From Agromyces albus (GTDB lineage: Bacteria; Actinomycetota; Actinomycetes; Actinomycetales; Microbacteriaceae), in contig NZ_JAUSWX010000001.1 in the NCBI RefSeq assembly GCF_030815405.1, positions 124,001 through 188,000 on the forward strand: 64,000 bases of DNA. Direction: 5' to 3'. This document shows positions 24,647 through 34,059 of this stretch, in pieces. The number at the start of each line of letters is the position of its first letter. Positions within the stretch are counted from its first letter, which is position 1. Below the pieces are notes generated by a model. It did not search any database, was not told the origin of the DNA, and was given only the letters and a program-made list of their open reading frames with translations. The translations under genes and the position numbers were made by a program.

Positions 24647-25684
24647 GTGTCGGCTAGGCGCTCTCCCGCCCGAGTGACGCTGCACGACGTCGCACGCGAA
24701 GCCGGCGTCTCCGTCGCAACTGCTTCTCGAGTGTTGGGCGGCGGCGATCGAAAAGTCTCGGACGAACTCAGCGCTCGTGTGCAGCGGGCGGCCGCGCGGC
24801 TCCGTTACGCGCCCGACCTCTCCGCGCGGGCCGTCAGACGCGGCACCTCGTCGACGATCGCGTTGATCGTCAGCGACATCTCCGACCCCTACTTCTCCGC
24901 CGTGGCGTCGGGGGTGATCGCCGCCGCCAGACGCGCGCGAATGACGGTGACCATCGCGGCGACGGAACGATCGACGCTGCTCGAGCTGGAGACCGTGCGG
25001 GCCATGCGCGCACAGGGCCATCGCGCGTTGATCGTGGTCGGAAGTCGACCCGTGCGGCAGTCGGAAGATGATCTCGTCGCGGAGATCGCACGGTTCGAGC
25101 AGGCCGGTGGCACCGTGGTCCTCGTGTCGCAGCCGGTGCTGCCCTTCTCCACGGTGTCGCTCGACAATGCCGGCGGTGCGCGAAGCCTGGCGCTGAAGCT
25201 GGTGGGTCACGGATACCGCTCCTTCGCCGTGCTCGCAGGTGACCGTCGGTTCGCCACCGTCGAGGATCGCATCTCGGGGTTCGTGAAGGGGCTCGGGCAG
25301 GTGGGTGTCGAGTTGGACGACGATCGGATCTTCGCGGGCTCATTCTCTCGGGATGGCGGGTTCGAGACGGCGCAGGCGTTCATCGAGTCCGGGCTGCAGT
25401 CCGTAGATCTCGTCTTCGCGACCAGCGACGTGATGGCCGTGGGCGCGATGGCGGCGTTCCGCGACCATGGGATTCGTGTCGGGTCTGACGTGGGTCTGGC
25501 CGGATTCGACGACATCCGGGTGGCGAGTCTCGTGACCCCGCGACTCACGACCGTCGCTGCGCCGATGGCCGAGATGGGAGCAGCAGCCGTCGAGCTCGCG
25601 TTGTCGGAGCCGGGGGAGCGGATGATCCGCGAGTTCTCGACGACGATCGCACTGCGCGAGAGCTCGCCCAGGCGAGCGCGCTGA
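24647..25684 (+). CDS. LacI-family transcriptional regulator
   Basis: 345 residues from GTG 24647; a GTG at 24674 is an alternative and no strong ribosome site decides between them. Helix-turn-helix VTLHDVAREAGVSVATASRVLGGGDRK, then sensor domain (IALIVSDISDPYFSAVASG; VGLAGFDDIRVASLVTPRLTTV). It is divergent from the LacI gene at 23488-24531 with a 115-nt gap, and convergent with the alcohol dehydrogenase. Its target operon is not evident. Confidence 0.87.
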   Translation: MSARRSPARVTLHDVAREAGVSVATASRVLGGGDRKVSDELSARVQRAAARLRYAPDLSARAVRRGTSSTIALIVSDISDPYFSAVASGVIAAARRARMTVTIAATERSTLLELETVRAMRAQGHRALIVVGSRPVRQSEDDLVAEIARFEQAGGTVVLVSQPVLPFSTVSLDNAGGARSLALKLVGHGYRSFAVLAGDRRFATVEDRISGFVKGLGQVGVELDDDRIFAGSFSRDGGFETAQAFIESGLQSVDLVFATSDVMAVGAMAAFRDHGIRVGSDVGLAGFDDIRVASLVTPRLTTVAAPMAEMGAAAVELALSEPGERMIREFSTTIALRESSPRRAR

Positions 25685-25716
25685 ACCGGCCTGTGCGCGT
25701 CTTCTCGTGTCTGCTC

Positions 25717-26745
25717 CTATTCGGCACCCGACCGGCGGGTGATCTCGACGTGGATCTTGGGTCCGGATGCGGCATCCGAGGGCCGTTCGCCGGCGAGCAC
25801 GCCGGCCAATTCGTCGAGGCCGACCGTCGCCGCGATGAGCGGGGTCGGGTCGACGGTGCCGCTCGCGTAGGAGCGAATGGTCGGGGCGAGGCCCGCCGAG
25901 GCGCCGAGGATGCCGACGGCAGTGAGGTCGCCGAGCACGAGCAGGCGCGAGTCGATGAGGCTCGGGCTGCCCGCGAGCCCCACGTACGCGATGCGTTTTC
26001 CCGGCTCCACGAGCTGCAGCGCCTTCGCGGGTAGGTGCAGCGCATTGGATGCCTCGATGACGGCGTCCCATCGCAGCGCCGGAAGGTCGTCTTCCGTCCA
26101 GACGCCGGCGAACTCGAAGGTGCGGGCGAACTCGAGAGACCGACCCGACCGGCCCATGAGGTGCACCTCGGCGCCCACCGCGCGGGCGAACATCGCGCAC
26201 AGCAGCCCGATGGTGCCGGGTCCGAGGACCAGCACGCGGTCGCCCTCGCTGAGTCGCGCCGCCTCGACGCTGCGCCACGCGTTGCCGCCCGGTTCGACGA
26301 GCGCGCCCGCGGCATCCGTCACCGAATCCGGAAGCGGGTGCAGGTAACGGGCCGGGAAGGCGACCTGTTCGGCAAGCGCGCCCGGGCGTCCCGCGCGGAT
26401 GCCGAGTTCCGTGCGGAACTCGCAGACCTGGTGGTAGCCCGTGCGGCAGCGGTGGCATTCACCGCAGCCGAGCATCGTGTCGCCGGTCACGCGGCGGCCC
26501 AGCCACGTCGAGTCGACGCCCTCGCCCACGGCGGTGACGGTGCCCATCCACTCGTGGCCGATGCGAATCGGGTACGACGCGTGCCCGTCGTGCAGGTACT
26601 GCATCTCGCCGGTGTAGAACTCCACGTCGGTGCCGCAGATGCCGGCGCGCGCGACGTCGATGACGACCTCGCCCGGGCCGGCCGTGGGCGGTTCGACGTC
26701 CTCGACCCCCGCCTGCTGCGGACCTGAGATGACGAAGGCCTTCAT
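25717..26745 (-). CDS. Zinc-dependent alcohol dehydrogenase (MDR, sorbitol/threonine dehydrogenase-like)
   Basis: 342 residues from ATG 26745 with GAGGAG upstream. Catalytic-zinc motif GICGTDVEFYTG and GHEWMGTVTAVGEG, structural-zinc cysteines in LGCGECHRCRTGYHQVC, and the NAD fold at VLVLGPGTIGLLCAMFARA. Such enzymes oxidise sugar alcohols, aldoses or short hydroxy compounds. Divergent from an IlvD/Edd dehydratase, suggesting oxidation of a sugar to its lactone or of an intermediate in the same route. Confidence 0.87.
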   Translation of the reverse strand: MKAFVISGPQQAGVEDVEPPTAGPGEVVIDVARAGICGTDVEFYTGEMQYLHDGHASYPIRIGHEWMGTVTAVGEGVDSTWLGRRVTGDTMLGCGECHRCRTGYHQVCEFRTELGIRAGRPGALAEQVAFPARYLHPLPDSVTDAAGALVEPGGNAWRSVEAARLSEGDRVLVLGPGTIGLLCAMFARAVGAEVHLMGRSGRSLEFARTFEFAGVWTEDDLPALRWDAVIEASNALHLPAKALQLVEPGKRIAYVGLAGSPSLIDSRLLVLGDLTAVGILGASAGLAPTIRSYASGTVDPTPLIAATVGLDELAGVLAGERPSDAASGPKIHVEITRRSGAE

Positions 26746-26823
26746 GGTGGCTTGCTCCTCGTCTGACGGCTCGGTTGGTTGAGGATGCTGCTGCTCAGCA
26801 GCCACCTCATACGCTGTGCTCAC

Positions 26824-26829
26824 AACGTT
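26824..26829. promoter_or_regulatory. AACGTT core in the alcohol dehydrogenase/dehydratase divergent region
   Basis: CACAACGTTTC sits in the 113-nt gap between the two divergent start codons. The AACGTT centre is like that of the candidate LacI site at 23338. The nearest regulator is the LacI gene at 24647-25684. Evidence is only the short motif and its position. Confidence 0.3.
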
Positions 26830-26858
26830 TCATCAGTTCACCGAGAGTTGGAAAGCCG

Positions 26859-28580
26859 ATGTCGTCCCAGCTTCGCAGTTCCGAGTGGTATTCGGGTGAT
26901 GACCGCAACGCCTACATCCACCGAGCCTGGATGCGGCGGGGTCTGCCCGACAGTGCGTTCGCCGGGGCGCGACCGCACATCGCGATCGCCAACACGGCGT
27001 CCGACCTCACGCCGTGCAACTCGCACCTCGACGAGGTCGCCCAGTCGGTCAAGAACGGGATCTATGAGGCGGGCGGCATCCCGCTGAACCTGCCCGTCGT
27101 ATCGCTCGGCGAGACGCAAGTGCGACCCACGGCGATGCTCTGGCGCAACATGGCCGCGATGGCGACCGAGGAGATGCTCCGCGCGAACCCGATCGACGGG
27201 GTGGTGCTGCTCGGCGGGTGCGACAAGACGATTCCGGCGCTGCTCATGGCCGCGGCATCCGTCGACCTGCCCGCCGTCGTCGTTCCCGGCGGGCCGATGA
27301 GCACCGGCACCTTCCGTGGGGTGGCGCTCGGCTGCGGCACCGACGTCTGGCGGCTGAGTGAGGAAGTACGCGCTGAGACGCTCAGCGAGCGCGACTTCCT
27401 GAGGTCCGAGTCGTCGATGATCCGGAGCCGCGGACACTGCAACACCATGGGCACGGCGTCGACGATGGCCCTCGTCGCCGAGGCGCTCGGCACCGTCATC
27501 CCCGGCCTCGCCGGAACGCCTGCCGTCGACAGTCGCCTGCTCGAGGCGTCGCACGAGACCGGGCGGCTCGCGGTCGCGCTCGTCGAGGCCGAGCGGCGTC
27601 CGTCGACCTTCCTCACGAAGGCGAGCTTCCACAACGCGATCGTCGCGCTCGCCGCGATCGGCGGCTCGACCAATGCCGTCGTGCACCTGCTCGCGATCGC
27701 CGGGCGCCTCGGCATCGATCTGAGCCTCGACGACTTCGACCGCATCGGCGTGAACGTGCCGCTTCTCGTCAACCTCCAGCCGGCTGGCCGCTACCTCATG
27801 GACGACCTCCACCGCGCCGGCGGCTTCCTCGCCGTGCTGCGCGAGGTGCGCGACCTGCTCGACCCCGATGCCCTCACGATCACCGGGCGTCCGCTCGTCG
27901 ACCACCTCGACGGCGCAAGGATCTGGGACCCCGACGTCATCACGCCCCGTGATGCCCCTCTGCTGCCGGCGGCGGGAATCAGTGTGCTGCGGGGGAGCCT
28001 CGCCCCGGGCGGCGCCCTCATCAAGCCCGCTGCCGCATCACCGCACCTGCTCAAGCACCGCGGCCGAGCCGTGGTGTTCGACAGCATCGAGGACTTCCAC
28101 GCCCGCATCGACGACCCCGAACTCGAGGTCGACGCCGACTCCGTGCTCGTCCTGCGCGGATGCGGCCCCAAGGGCTACCCGGGCATGCCCGAGGTCGCGA
28201 ACATGCCGCTGCCGAAGAAGCTGCTCGAACAGGGCGTGCGCGACATGGTCCGCATCTGCGACGGTCGCATGAGCGGCACCGCCTATGGCACCGTCGTGCT
28301 GCACGTCACTCCCGAGTCCGCCGCCGACGGACCGCTCGCGCTCGTGCAGACCGGCGACTGGATCTCCCTCGACGTTCGGAGCCGTCGCCTCGATCTCGAC
28401 GTGCCAACGGAGGAACTCGCGGCACGCACGCCGAACCAGGCCACCGTCGACGGGTACGCGAAGCCCCGCCGCGGCTGGGAGCGACTCTACGTCGACCACG
28501 TCATGCAGGCCGACACCGGCGTCGACCTCGACTTCCTCGTCGGCTCGAGCGGACCGAAGGTCAGTCGCGAGTCGCACTGA
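26859..28580 (+). CDS. IlvD/Edd-family dehydratase (sugar-acid dehydratase type)
   Basis: 573 residues. Iron-sulfur cysteines are Cys53 (TPCNSH), Cys121 (GGCDKT, with Lys123 that is carbamylated in this family) and Cys193 (GHCNTMGTASTM). The CNTMGTAST signature is typical of L-arabinonate, D-xylonate and related aldonate dehydratases rather than dihydroxyacid dehydratase. The reaction would be aldonate to 2-keto-3-deoxy acid plus water. ATG 26859 was chosen over an upstream start because the family begins near MSSQLRSSEWY. Divergent from the alcohol dehydrogenase. Confidence 0.87.
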   Translation: MSSQLRSSEWYSGDDRNAYIHRAWMRRGLPDSAFAGARPHIAIANTASDLTPCNSHLDEVAQSVKNGIYEAGGIPLNLPVVSLGETQVRPTAMLWRNMAAMATEEMLRANPIDGVVLLGGCDKTIPALLMAAASVDLPAVVVPGGPMSTGTFRGVALGCGTDVWRLSEEVRAETLSERDFLRSESSMIRSRGHCNTMGTASTMALVAEALGTVIPGLAGTPAVDSRLLEASHETGRLAVALVEAERRPSTFLTKASFHNAIVALAAIGGSTNAVVHLLAIAGRLGIDLSLDDFDRIGVNVPLLVNLQPAGRYLMDDLHRAGGFLAVLREVRDLLDPDALTITGRPLVDHLDGARIWDPDVITPRDAPLLPAAGISVLRGSLAPGGALIKPAAASPHLLKHRGRAVVFDSIEDFHARIDDPELEVDADSVLVLRGCGPKGYPGMPEVANMPLPKKLLEQGVRDMVRICDGRMSGTAYGTVVLHVTPESAADGPLALVQTGDWISLDVRSRRLDLDVPTEELAARTPNQATVDGYAKPRRGWERLYVDHVMQADTGVDLDFLVGSSGPKVSRESH

Positions 28581-28663
28581 GGCGACGAGCCTTCGGCGAG
28601 CGGATGCGGCATCCGTGTCCCTCTCTCGAGAGCGTTGCCGAGCCACGCGATGCTCGTTCCGTC

Positions 28664-29686
28664 TCAGCCGCGTCCGTGCTCTGCGTACGGGTTCAGCAGC
28701 GCGTCCCTGACCTCGTCGGGCACGCCCTCCTCCGTGGCGCTGGGACCGTCGGCGGCGGGGAACGACTCCGTCATCGACATCGGCATGGCGCCGTTGCGGT
28801 AGAAGTTGTTCGACCCCTGCGACGGCCGCCAGGTGTTCGGCTCCCAGTCGGGCACGTAGTTGCGATACCCACCGGTGTTGAGCTCGATGCGCAGGGTCGA
28901 CGGCTCTCGGTAGTAGAGGAAGTTCTGCTCGCCGATGCCGTGGATCGATGGGCCGTACTCGATCGGAGTGCCGTTCTCCATCAACACGTCGGCGGCGATG
29001 AGCAGCTCTTCGCGCGTGTCGACCCAGAACGCGTAGTGGTTCACGCGGCCCGCTCGCGTCGAGCCGTCGAGCACGATGCCGAGGTCGTGCGACTTCTCGT
29101 TGGTGGTGATGACCGAGAACACCGAGATGGGCGCCTCGTCGAGGATCGTGCGCGCCATGATGCGGAAGCCCAGCACGTCGCTGTACCACTTCGCGAAGCC
29201 GTCGACATCGCTCGATGCGATGGTGACATGGTCGAGCTGGCGGGGTGCGCCGGCGACCTTGCTGCGGCGGTTCGGGCGGTCGGGGTAGATCGACGCGGCC
29301 TCGCCCGAGGTCTCGTGCACCTGCTCGGCGTCCCAGTGCAGCGTCATGCTGTGGCCCCAGGGACCGGTGAAGCGGTAGGCGCGGCCGATCGCATGTCCGT
29401 CGAACCATTCGCCCTCGATGCCGGCGGCCTCGACACGACGGGCAGCCTCGTCGAGCGCTTCGGCGCTCGACGTGCGCCATGCCATCGTCGCGAGCGAGGG
29501 CTCTTCGCCGGGGAGCACCACCACGCTGTAGCGGTAGTAGTCGCCCCAGCAGCGGAGGTAGACCGCGCCGTCGTGACGGTCGACGACGGTGAGGCCGACC
29601 TGGTTCACGTAGAAGTCGACGGATGCCTCGACATCGGGAGTCGTGATGGCCACGTACGACAAGTGGGAGAGGAGCTTGATCATCAT
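28664..29686 (-). CDS. Extradiol ring-cleavage dioxygenase, type I (VOC family)
   Basis: 340 residues, two vicinal-oxygen-chelate modules. The metal triad is visible in the second: His153 (LDHVTIAS), His217 (VNHYAFWV) and Glu268 (TLRIELNTGG), plus His249 and Tyr258 (GPSIHGIGEQNFLYYREP) as in catechol 2,3-dioxygenases. It would cleave a catechol-type ring next to the hydroxyls. AAGGAT precedes ATG 29686; a second ATG follows immediately. It is divergent from the rest of the aromatic cluster across a 262-nt gap. Confidence 0.88.
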   Translation of the reverse strand: MMIKLLSHLSYVAITTPDVEASVDFYVNQVGLTVVDRHDGAVYLRCWGDYYRYSVVVLPGEEPSLATMAWRTSSAEALDEAARRVEAAGIEGEWFDGHAIGRAYRFTGPWGHSMTLHWDAEQVHETSGEAASIYPDRPNRRSKVAGAPRQLDHVTIASSDVDGFAKWYSDVLGFRIMARTILDEAPISVFSVITTNEKSHDLGIVLDGSTRAGRVNHYAFWVDTREELLIAADVLMENGTPIEYGPSIHGIGEQNFLYYREPSTLRIELNTGGYRNYVPDWEPNTWRPSQGSNNFYRNGAMPMSMTESFPAADGPSATEEGVPDEVRDALLNPYAEHGRG

Positions 29687-29791
29687 CGATCCTTACGATC
29701 AGGGTGCGGCCGCGCCGCCGTTGGTTCGAGTGCGCCAGTGCGGCACTTCTCCACTGTGCGGCGGCACTGCACATCAGGGAAGCTGAATGTG

Positions 29792-29821
29792 TTGATGCCG
29801 CATATTCATCGCTCCGATATG
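29792..29821 (+). promoter_or_regulatory. Weak promoter candidate in the dioxygenase/SDR divergent gap
   Basis: TTGATG (29792-29797), 18 nt, GATATG (29816-29821). The gap also holds repeats of GTGCGGC near 29736-29765 which could be regulator contacts. Nothing else was recognised between 29687 and 29948. Confidence 0.25.
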
Positions 29822-29948
29822 TGTCGTGAGGCCGACCGTTTGGGTCATCTCCCTGCCGATCAGCATCGCCGTTCGTGATGCGGGCCATCAGGAGGGGGTC
29901 CACAGGAGACGATGGGAGCCGCTGGTGTTCGCAAGGAAGGGGTCTCCG

Positions 29949-30720
29949 ATGAATTCGCTCGATGGACGGACGTACGTCGTGACCGGGGCCGCGTCGGGGA
30001 TCGGCGCCGCGACGGTCGGCGCGCTCGCCGGCGCCGGCGCGCACGTGATCGCCGCCGATCTCACGTGGGATGACACCGCCACGACGCGCGACGGCGTCGA
30101 GCGCGTCGGTCTGGACGTCGCCGACGCCGACGGGTGGGCCGAGCTCGCCGGAGCGCATCAGCACGGTCGTTGCCGGCGGCGTCGACGGCCTCGTCAACGC
30201 CGCGGGCATCACAAGGCGCGCTCGGCTGCACGACGTGACGCCCGACGATTTCCAGAATGCGTTCGCGGTCAACGCCGCCGGGCCCGCGCTCGGGATACAG
30301 GCGCTCGCCCCGCTCATGGCGCCCGGCAGCTCCATCGTGAACGTCGGGTCGGTCGCCGGGATGATGGCGCACTACGGCATCGCCTACGGCGCGAGCAAGT
30401 GGGCGCTGCGCGGCATCACGAAGACCGCGGCGATGGAGCTCGGGCCCCGCGGCATCCGGGTCAATCTCGTGAGCCCCGGCTTCATCGAGACCCCCATGAC
30501 GCACAGCGCGCCCGACGCGTTCCGCAATGTGAACCTGGAGACGACGCCACTCGGGCGCACGGGCCGGGCGGACGAGGTCGCGGCCGTGATCGTGCAGTTG
30601 CTGTCACCGGATGCCTCGTTCGTCACGGGCGCGGAGGTCGCTGTCGACGGAGGCCTCAGCGGCCATGGCGGCGGACTGCCGATCGCTCAGGCAATGGGTT
30701 TGGCGTATCCACACGAGTGA
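29949..30720 (+). pseudogene. Short-chain dehydrogenase/reductase gene with a frameshift
   Basis: The N-terminal part (from ATG 29949, after AAGGAAGGGG) encodes the SDR cofactor site VTGAASGIGAATVGAL through ADADGWAELAG. The sequence then loses SDR character and resumes one frame over, in VDGLVNAAGITRRARL, the active site YGASKWALRG (Tyr, Lys) with upstream Ser, and VNLVSPGFIETPM, ending at 30720. One extra base (or two missing) between about 30141 and 30165 explains it. Joined, the product would be about 256 residues, normal for the family. It is either a recent mutation or a sequencing error. Role would be a dehydrogenase in the aromatic cluster. Confidence 0.85.
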
Positions 30721-30816
30721 TGCCGTGGATCATTGATCCGCCCTTCACTGATACCTCGGCAGGCGTTTGACTTGAGGAGCGCATCGCACTGACGCACGCG
30801 TGAATGGAGACACCCC

Positions 30817-31806
30817 GTGACATCGTCGTCCGACGGCCTGACCGCACTCTTCGCCCTCGTCCGCTTCCGCGCGGGCGACGGTTCCGAGGCGCAGCTCGGC
30901 CTCGTCGCGGGTGAGCGGGTGCGGCCCATCGGTCCCGACGAGCTGGGGGCATCCGATCTGAACGCCTTCCTCGCCGAGACCCCGGCTGCCTGGGAACGCC
31001 TGACGGCGGCCGCCGAGCGCGACGACGACGGATGGCGGCCTTTGGCCGGCGTCACGCTCACCGCCCCGGTGACGCCACGTCAGGTGCTGCAAGCCGGCGC
31101 CAACTACCGCACGCACGTCATCGACCTCGTCGCCGCCGGTCGCGCGAAGAACGACCCGCGCCCCATCGACGAGATCCGCGCGTGGGCGGCCGACATGATG
31201 GACCGCCGCGCCCGCGAGGGCATCCCCTACTTCTTCATCGGCCTGCCCGCCGCGGTGGTCGGCGACGACGTCGACCTCGTGCTTCCCGCGTACAGCGACC
31301 AGCACGACTGGGAGCTCGAGCTCGCCGTCGTCATCGGCAGGGAGGCGTTCCGAGTCGAGCGCGAGCACGCCATGGAGCACGTCGCCGGCTACACGATCGT
31401 GAACGACATCACGACTCGCGACCTCGTGTTCCGCGAGGACATGAAGGAGATCGGCACCGACTGGTACCGCGGCAAGAACGCGCCGGGCTTCCTGCCCGCG
31501 GGCCCGTTCCTGATCCCGGCGCCCTTCGTCGAGAACCCGGGAGACCTGCAACTGACGCTCACGCTCAACGGCGAGACGATGCAGGATGCCACGACGTCCG
31601 ACCTGCTCTTCGACATTCCCGCACTCATCTCGGGCGCCTCGCAGAACATGCCGTTGCTCCCAGGCGATCTCCTGCTCACCGGCAGCCCCGCCGGCAACGG
31701 CATCGTGCACGGACGGATGCTCCGCGACGGCGACGTCATGATGGGCGTGATCGAGGGGCTCGGCGCGCAGACCGTGCGCGTCGTAGCCGAGGCGGGTGCG
31801 CGATGA
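30817..31806 (+). CDS. Fumarylacetoacetate hydrolase (FAA) family protein
   Basis: 329 residues from GTG 30817. C-terminal FAA fold with QAGANYRTHVIDL, metal glutamates in DWELELAVVIG, DITTRDL, KNAPGFLPAGPFLIP and LLTGSPAGNG. Family members hydrolyse, hydrate or decarboxylate ring-cleavage products. Its stop overlaps the cyclase start (ATGA, 31803-31806). A second FAA gene lies at 35114, so two consecutive steps or two substrates are likely. Confidence 0.87.
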   Translation: MTSSSDGLTALFALVRFRAGDGSEAQLGLVAGERVRPIGPDELGASDLNAFLAETPAAWERLTAAAERDDDGWRPLAGVTLTAPVTPRQVLQAGANYRTHVIDLVAAGRAKNDPRPIDEIRAWAADMMDRRAREGIPYFFIGLPAAVVGDDVDLVLPAYSDQHDWELELAVVIGREAFRVEREHAMEHVAGYTIVNDITTRDLVFREDMKEIGTDWYRGKNAPGFLPAGPFLIPAPFVENPGDLQLTLTLNGETMQDATTSDLLFDIPALISGASQNMPLLPGDLLLTGSPAGNGIVHGRMLRDGDVMMGVIEGLGAQTVRVVAEAGAR

Positions 31807-32891
31807 GCACGCGTGCTGCCGATGCGGAGGTCGAGGAGACGCGGCAGCGCCGTCTCGAAACCTCCACCGCCCCGACCGAGGACCCGGCGGAGCTTGACCG
31901 CACCGACCCGGCCCGCCACATCGCCGCGTCCGCCGAGGCGTACCGCAACTGGAGCCGCTGGGGAGAAGACGACCGCATCGGCACCTTGAACTTCATCGGC
32001 GACGCCGAGCGCGCCCGCGCCGCCGGGCTTGTGCGGCGCGGCGCGAGCTTCTCGCTGTCGCAGCCGTTCGACATGAACGGCCCGCAGCAGGGCTGGCGCC
32101 GCCGCACGAACCCGGTGCACACGATGCTCGACACGGGCACGGATGCCGCGGCCGGCACCCAGGGCTTCCCGCACGGCATCGGCGGGGCCGACGACGTCAT
32201 CGCCATGCCGCTGCAGTGCTCCACGCAATGGGACGGCCTCGGCCACATCTTCGACCGCGGTATGGCGTGGAACGGCCGACCCGCCGGGCAGGTGGTCACG
32301 AGCGACGGCGACCTCGTCACGGGCATCGAGCACGTGGCATCCGTGATCGTCGGGCGGGGCGTGCTGCTCGACGTCGGCCGGTTCCTGCGGCCGGATGCAT
32401 CCGATGTCCACGCTGACGACGGTGCCGCCACGGGCGAACTGCCCGACGGGTACGCCATCACGACCGCCGAGCTCGAGGCGTGCATCGCCGCGCAGGGTGC
32501 GACGAGCGCCGTCGGGCGAGGCGACCTCGTGCTCGTGCGCACCGGGCGCTACGGCCGCGCAGTGCGCGAGGGCTGGAACGGCTATGCCGGCGGCCCGAGC
32601 GCGGGCCTGTCGTTCACGACGGCCGGCTGGCTGCACCGCACCGAGATCGCGGCGATCGCGACCGACACCTGGGGCTTCGAGGTTCGGCCGAATGAGTTCG
32701 ACGACGCGTTCCAGCCGCTTCACCAGGTCGTCATCCCGAACCTCGGCCTCACGATCGGCGAGATGTGGGATCTCGAAGCGCTCGCCGCCGATTGCGCGGC
32801 CGACGGATGCTACGAGTTCCTGCTCGTGGCATCCCCCCTGCCGATCACCGGGGCCGTCGGCTCACCGGTGAACCCCATCGCCCTGAAGTAA
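31803..32891 (+). CDS. Cyclase-family metal-dependent hydrolase (kynurenine formamidase-like)
   Basis: 362 residues. The first 45 residues are acidic and likely flexible. The family metal motif HxGTHxDxPxH appears in the divergent form CSTQWDGLGHIF (about residues 139-150), a form seen in a bacterial subfamily of cyclase proteins. Later segments TGRYGRA and HQVVIPNLGLTIGEMWDLEAL are also typical. It probably hydrolyses an amide or lactone intermediate. Translationally coupled to the FAA gene. Confidence 0.82.
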   Translation: MSTRAADAEVEETRQRRLETSTAPTEDPAELDRTDPARHIAASAEAYRNWSRWGEDDRIGTLNFIGDAERARAAGLVRRGASFSLSQPFDMNGPQQGWRRRTNPVHTMLDTGTDAAAGTQGFPHGIGGADDVIAMPLQCSTQWDGLGHIFDRGMAWNGRPAGQVVTSDGDLVTGIEHVASVIVGRGVLLDVGRFLRPDASDVHADDGAATGELPDGYAITTAELEACIAAQGATSAVGRGDLVLVRTGRYGRAVREGWNGYAGGPSAGLSFTTAGWLHRTEIAAIATDTWGFEVRPNEFDDAFQPLHQVVIPNLGLTIGEMWDLEALAADCAADGCYEFLLVASPLPITGAVGSPVNPIALK

Positions 32892-32925
32892 GACCCGACT
32901 CGCATCCCAACGGAGGGATCCACTC

Positions 32926-34059
32926 ATGACCGCAGTCTCCCGCGTCGCCATCGTCGGCTCCGGCGTCGCCGGCACCGCCGCCGCGATCCTGCTCGCCGAG
33001 GGCGGCGTCCACGTCGACGTCTTCGAGCAGAAGCCCGACCTCTCGACGCTCGGCTCAGGGATCACGCTGCAGGGCAACGCCCTGCGCGTCTTCGACAGGC
33101 TCGGCGTGTGGGAGCGGGTGAAGGAAGCCGGCTACACGTTCGACGTGCTCGGCCTCCGCGCGCCGGGGCCCGACGCCCAGGTCATCGCGCAGATCCCGGA
33201 TGCGCCCACCGGCGGCCCGGAGTATCCGGCGACCCTCGGCATGTACCGCCCCGACCTCGCGCGCATCCTCGCCGATCGCGCCACGGAGCTCGGCGCCCGC
33301 ATCCACTACGGCACGACCGTGACGAGCTTCACGCAGGACCCCGACGGCGTCGACGTCACGCTCTCCGACGGCTCGACCGGCCGCTACGACGTCCTCATCG
33401 GCGCCGACGGCCTGCACTCGTCCATCCGCAAGCAGCTCGGCATCGAGACCGAGCCGCAGCGCACCGGCATGGGCATCTGGCGCGCGTTCGTGCCAAGGCC
33501 CGCTGAGGTCACGCACACCGACCTCTACTACGGCGGCGGGGTGTACATCGCGGGGTACTGCCCGACGAGCGACGACATGATGTACGCCTACCTCGTCGAG
33601 CCGGCGCAGGACCGGCACCTGCTCTCGCCTGAGGAAGGTGTCGAGGTCATGAAAGAGCTCTCGCGGTCGTACGGCGGTCCGTGGAACGAGATCCGCGAGT
33701 CGCTCGGCGAGGCATCCCGCGTGAACTACACGTGGTTCACGAAGCACGTCGTGCCCGACGCGTGGAACCGCGGCCGGGTCGTGATCATCGGCGATGCCGC
33801 GCACAGCTGCCCGCCCACCATCGCCCAGGGTGCAGCGCAGGCGGCCGAGGACGCGCTGGTGCTCTCCGAGCTCCTCCTTTCACGCGACGCGATCGACCAG
33901 TCGCTCTGGGATGCGTTCCACGCCCGGCGGCTGCCGCGCGCGACCCAGGTGGTCGAGGCATCCGTGCAACTCGGGCAGTGGCAGATCGACCACGAGCAGG
34001 ATGCCGATGTGCCGGGCCTCGTTCGTCGCATCGCGATGCTCGTGAGCGAGCCGGCATGA
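32926..34059 (+). CDS. FAD-dependent aromatic monooxygenase (salicylate hydroxylase-like)
   Basis: 377 residues. FAD sites: VAIVGSGVAGTAAAILLAEGG (GxGxxG), DVFEQKP, IGADGLHSSIR (DG motif) and IIGDAAHSCPPTIAQGAAQAAEDA (GD motif). This is the PHBH/UbiH class, which hydroxylates or oxidatively decarboxylates aromatic rings using NAD(P)H and O2. It would prepare the dihydroxylated ring for the extradiol dioxygenase. Its end overlaps the amidohydrolase start in ATGA (34056-34059). Confidence 0.88.
   Translation: MTAVSRVAIVGSGVAGTAAAILLAEGGVHVDVFEQKPDLSTLGSGITLQGNALRVFDRLGVWERVKEAGYTFDVLGLRAPGPDAQVIAQIPDAPTGGPEYPATLGMYRPDLARILADRATELGARIHYGTTVTSFTQDPDGVDVTLSDGSTGRYDVLIGADGLHSSIRKQLGIETEPQRTGMGIWRAFVPRPAEVTHTDLYYGGGVYIAGYCPTSDDMMYAYLVEPAQDRHLLSPEEGVEVMKELSRSYGGPWNEIRESLGEASRVNYTWFTKHVVPDAWNRGRVVIIGDAAHSCPPTIAQGAAQAAEDALVLSELLLSRDAIDQSLWDAFHARRLPRATQVVEASVQLGQWQIDHEQDADVPGLVRRIAMLVSEPA

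Noticed and set aside
28597..28616. CGGATGCGGCATCCG hairpin as terminator between dehydratase and dioxygenase
   Set aside because: The 6-bp stem with a 3-nt loop has no T-run and the same motif occurs inside coding regions; evidence is too weak.
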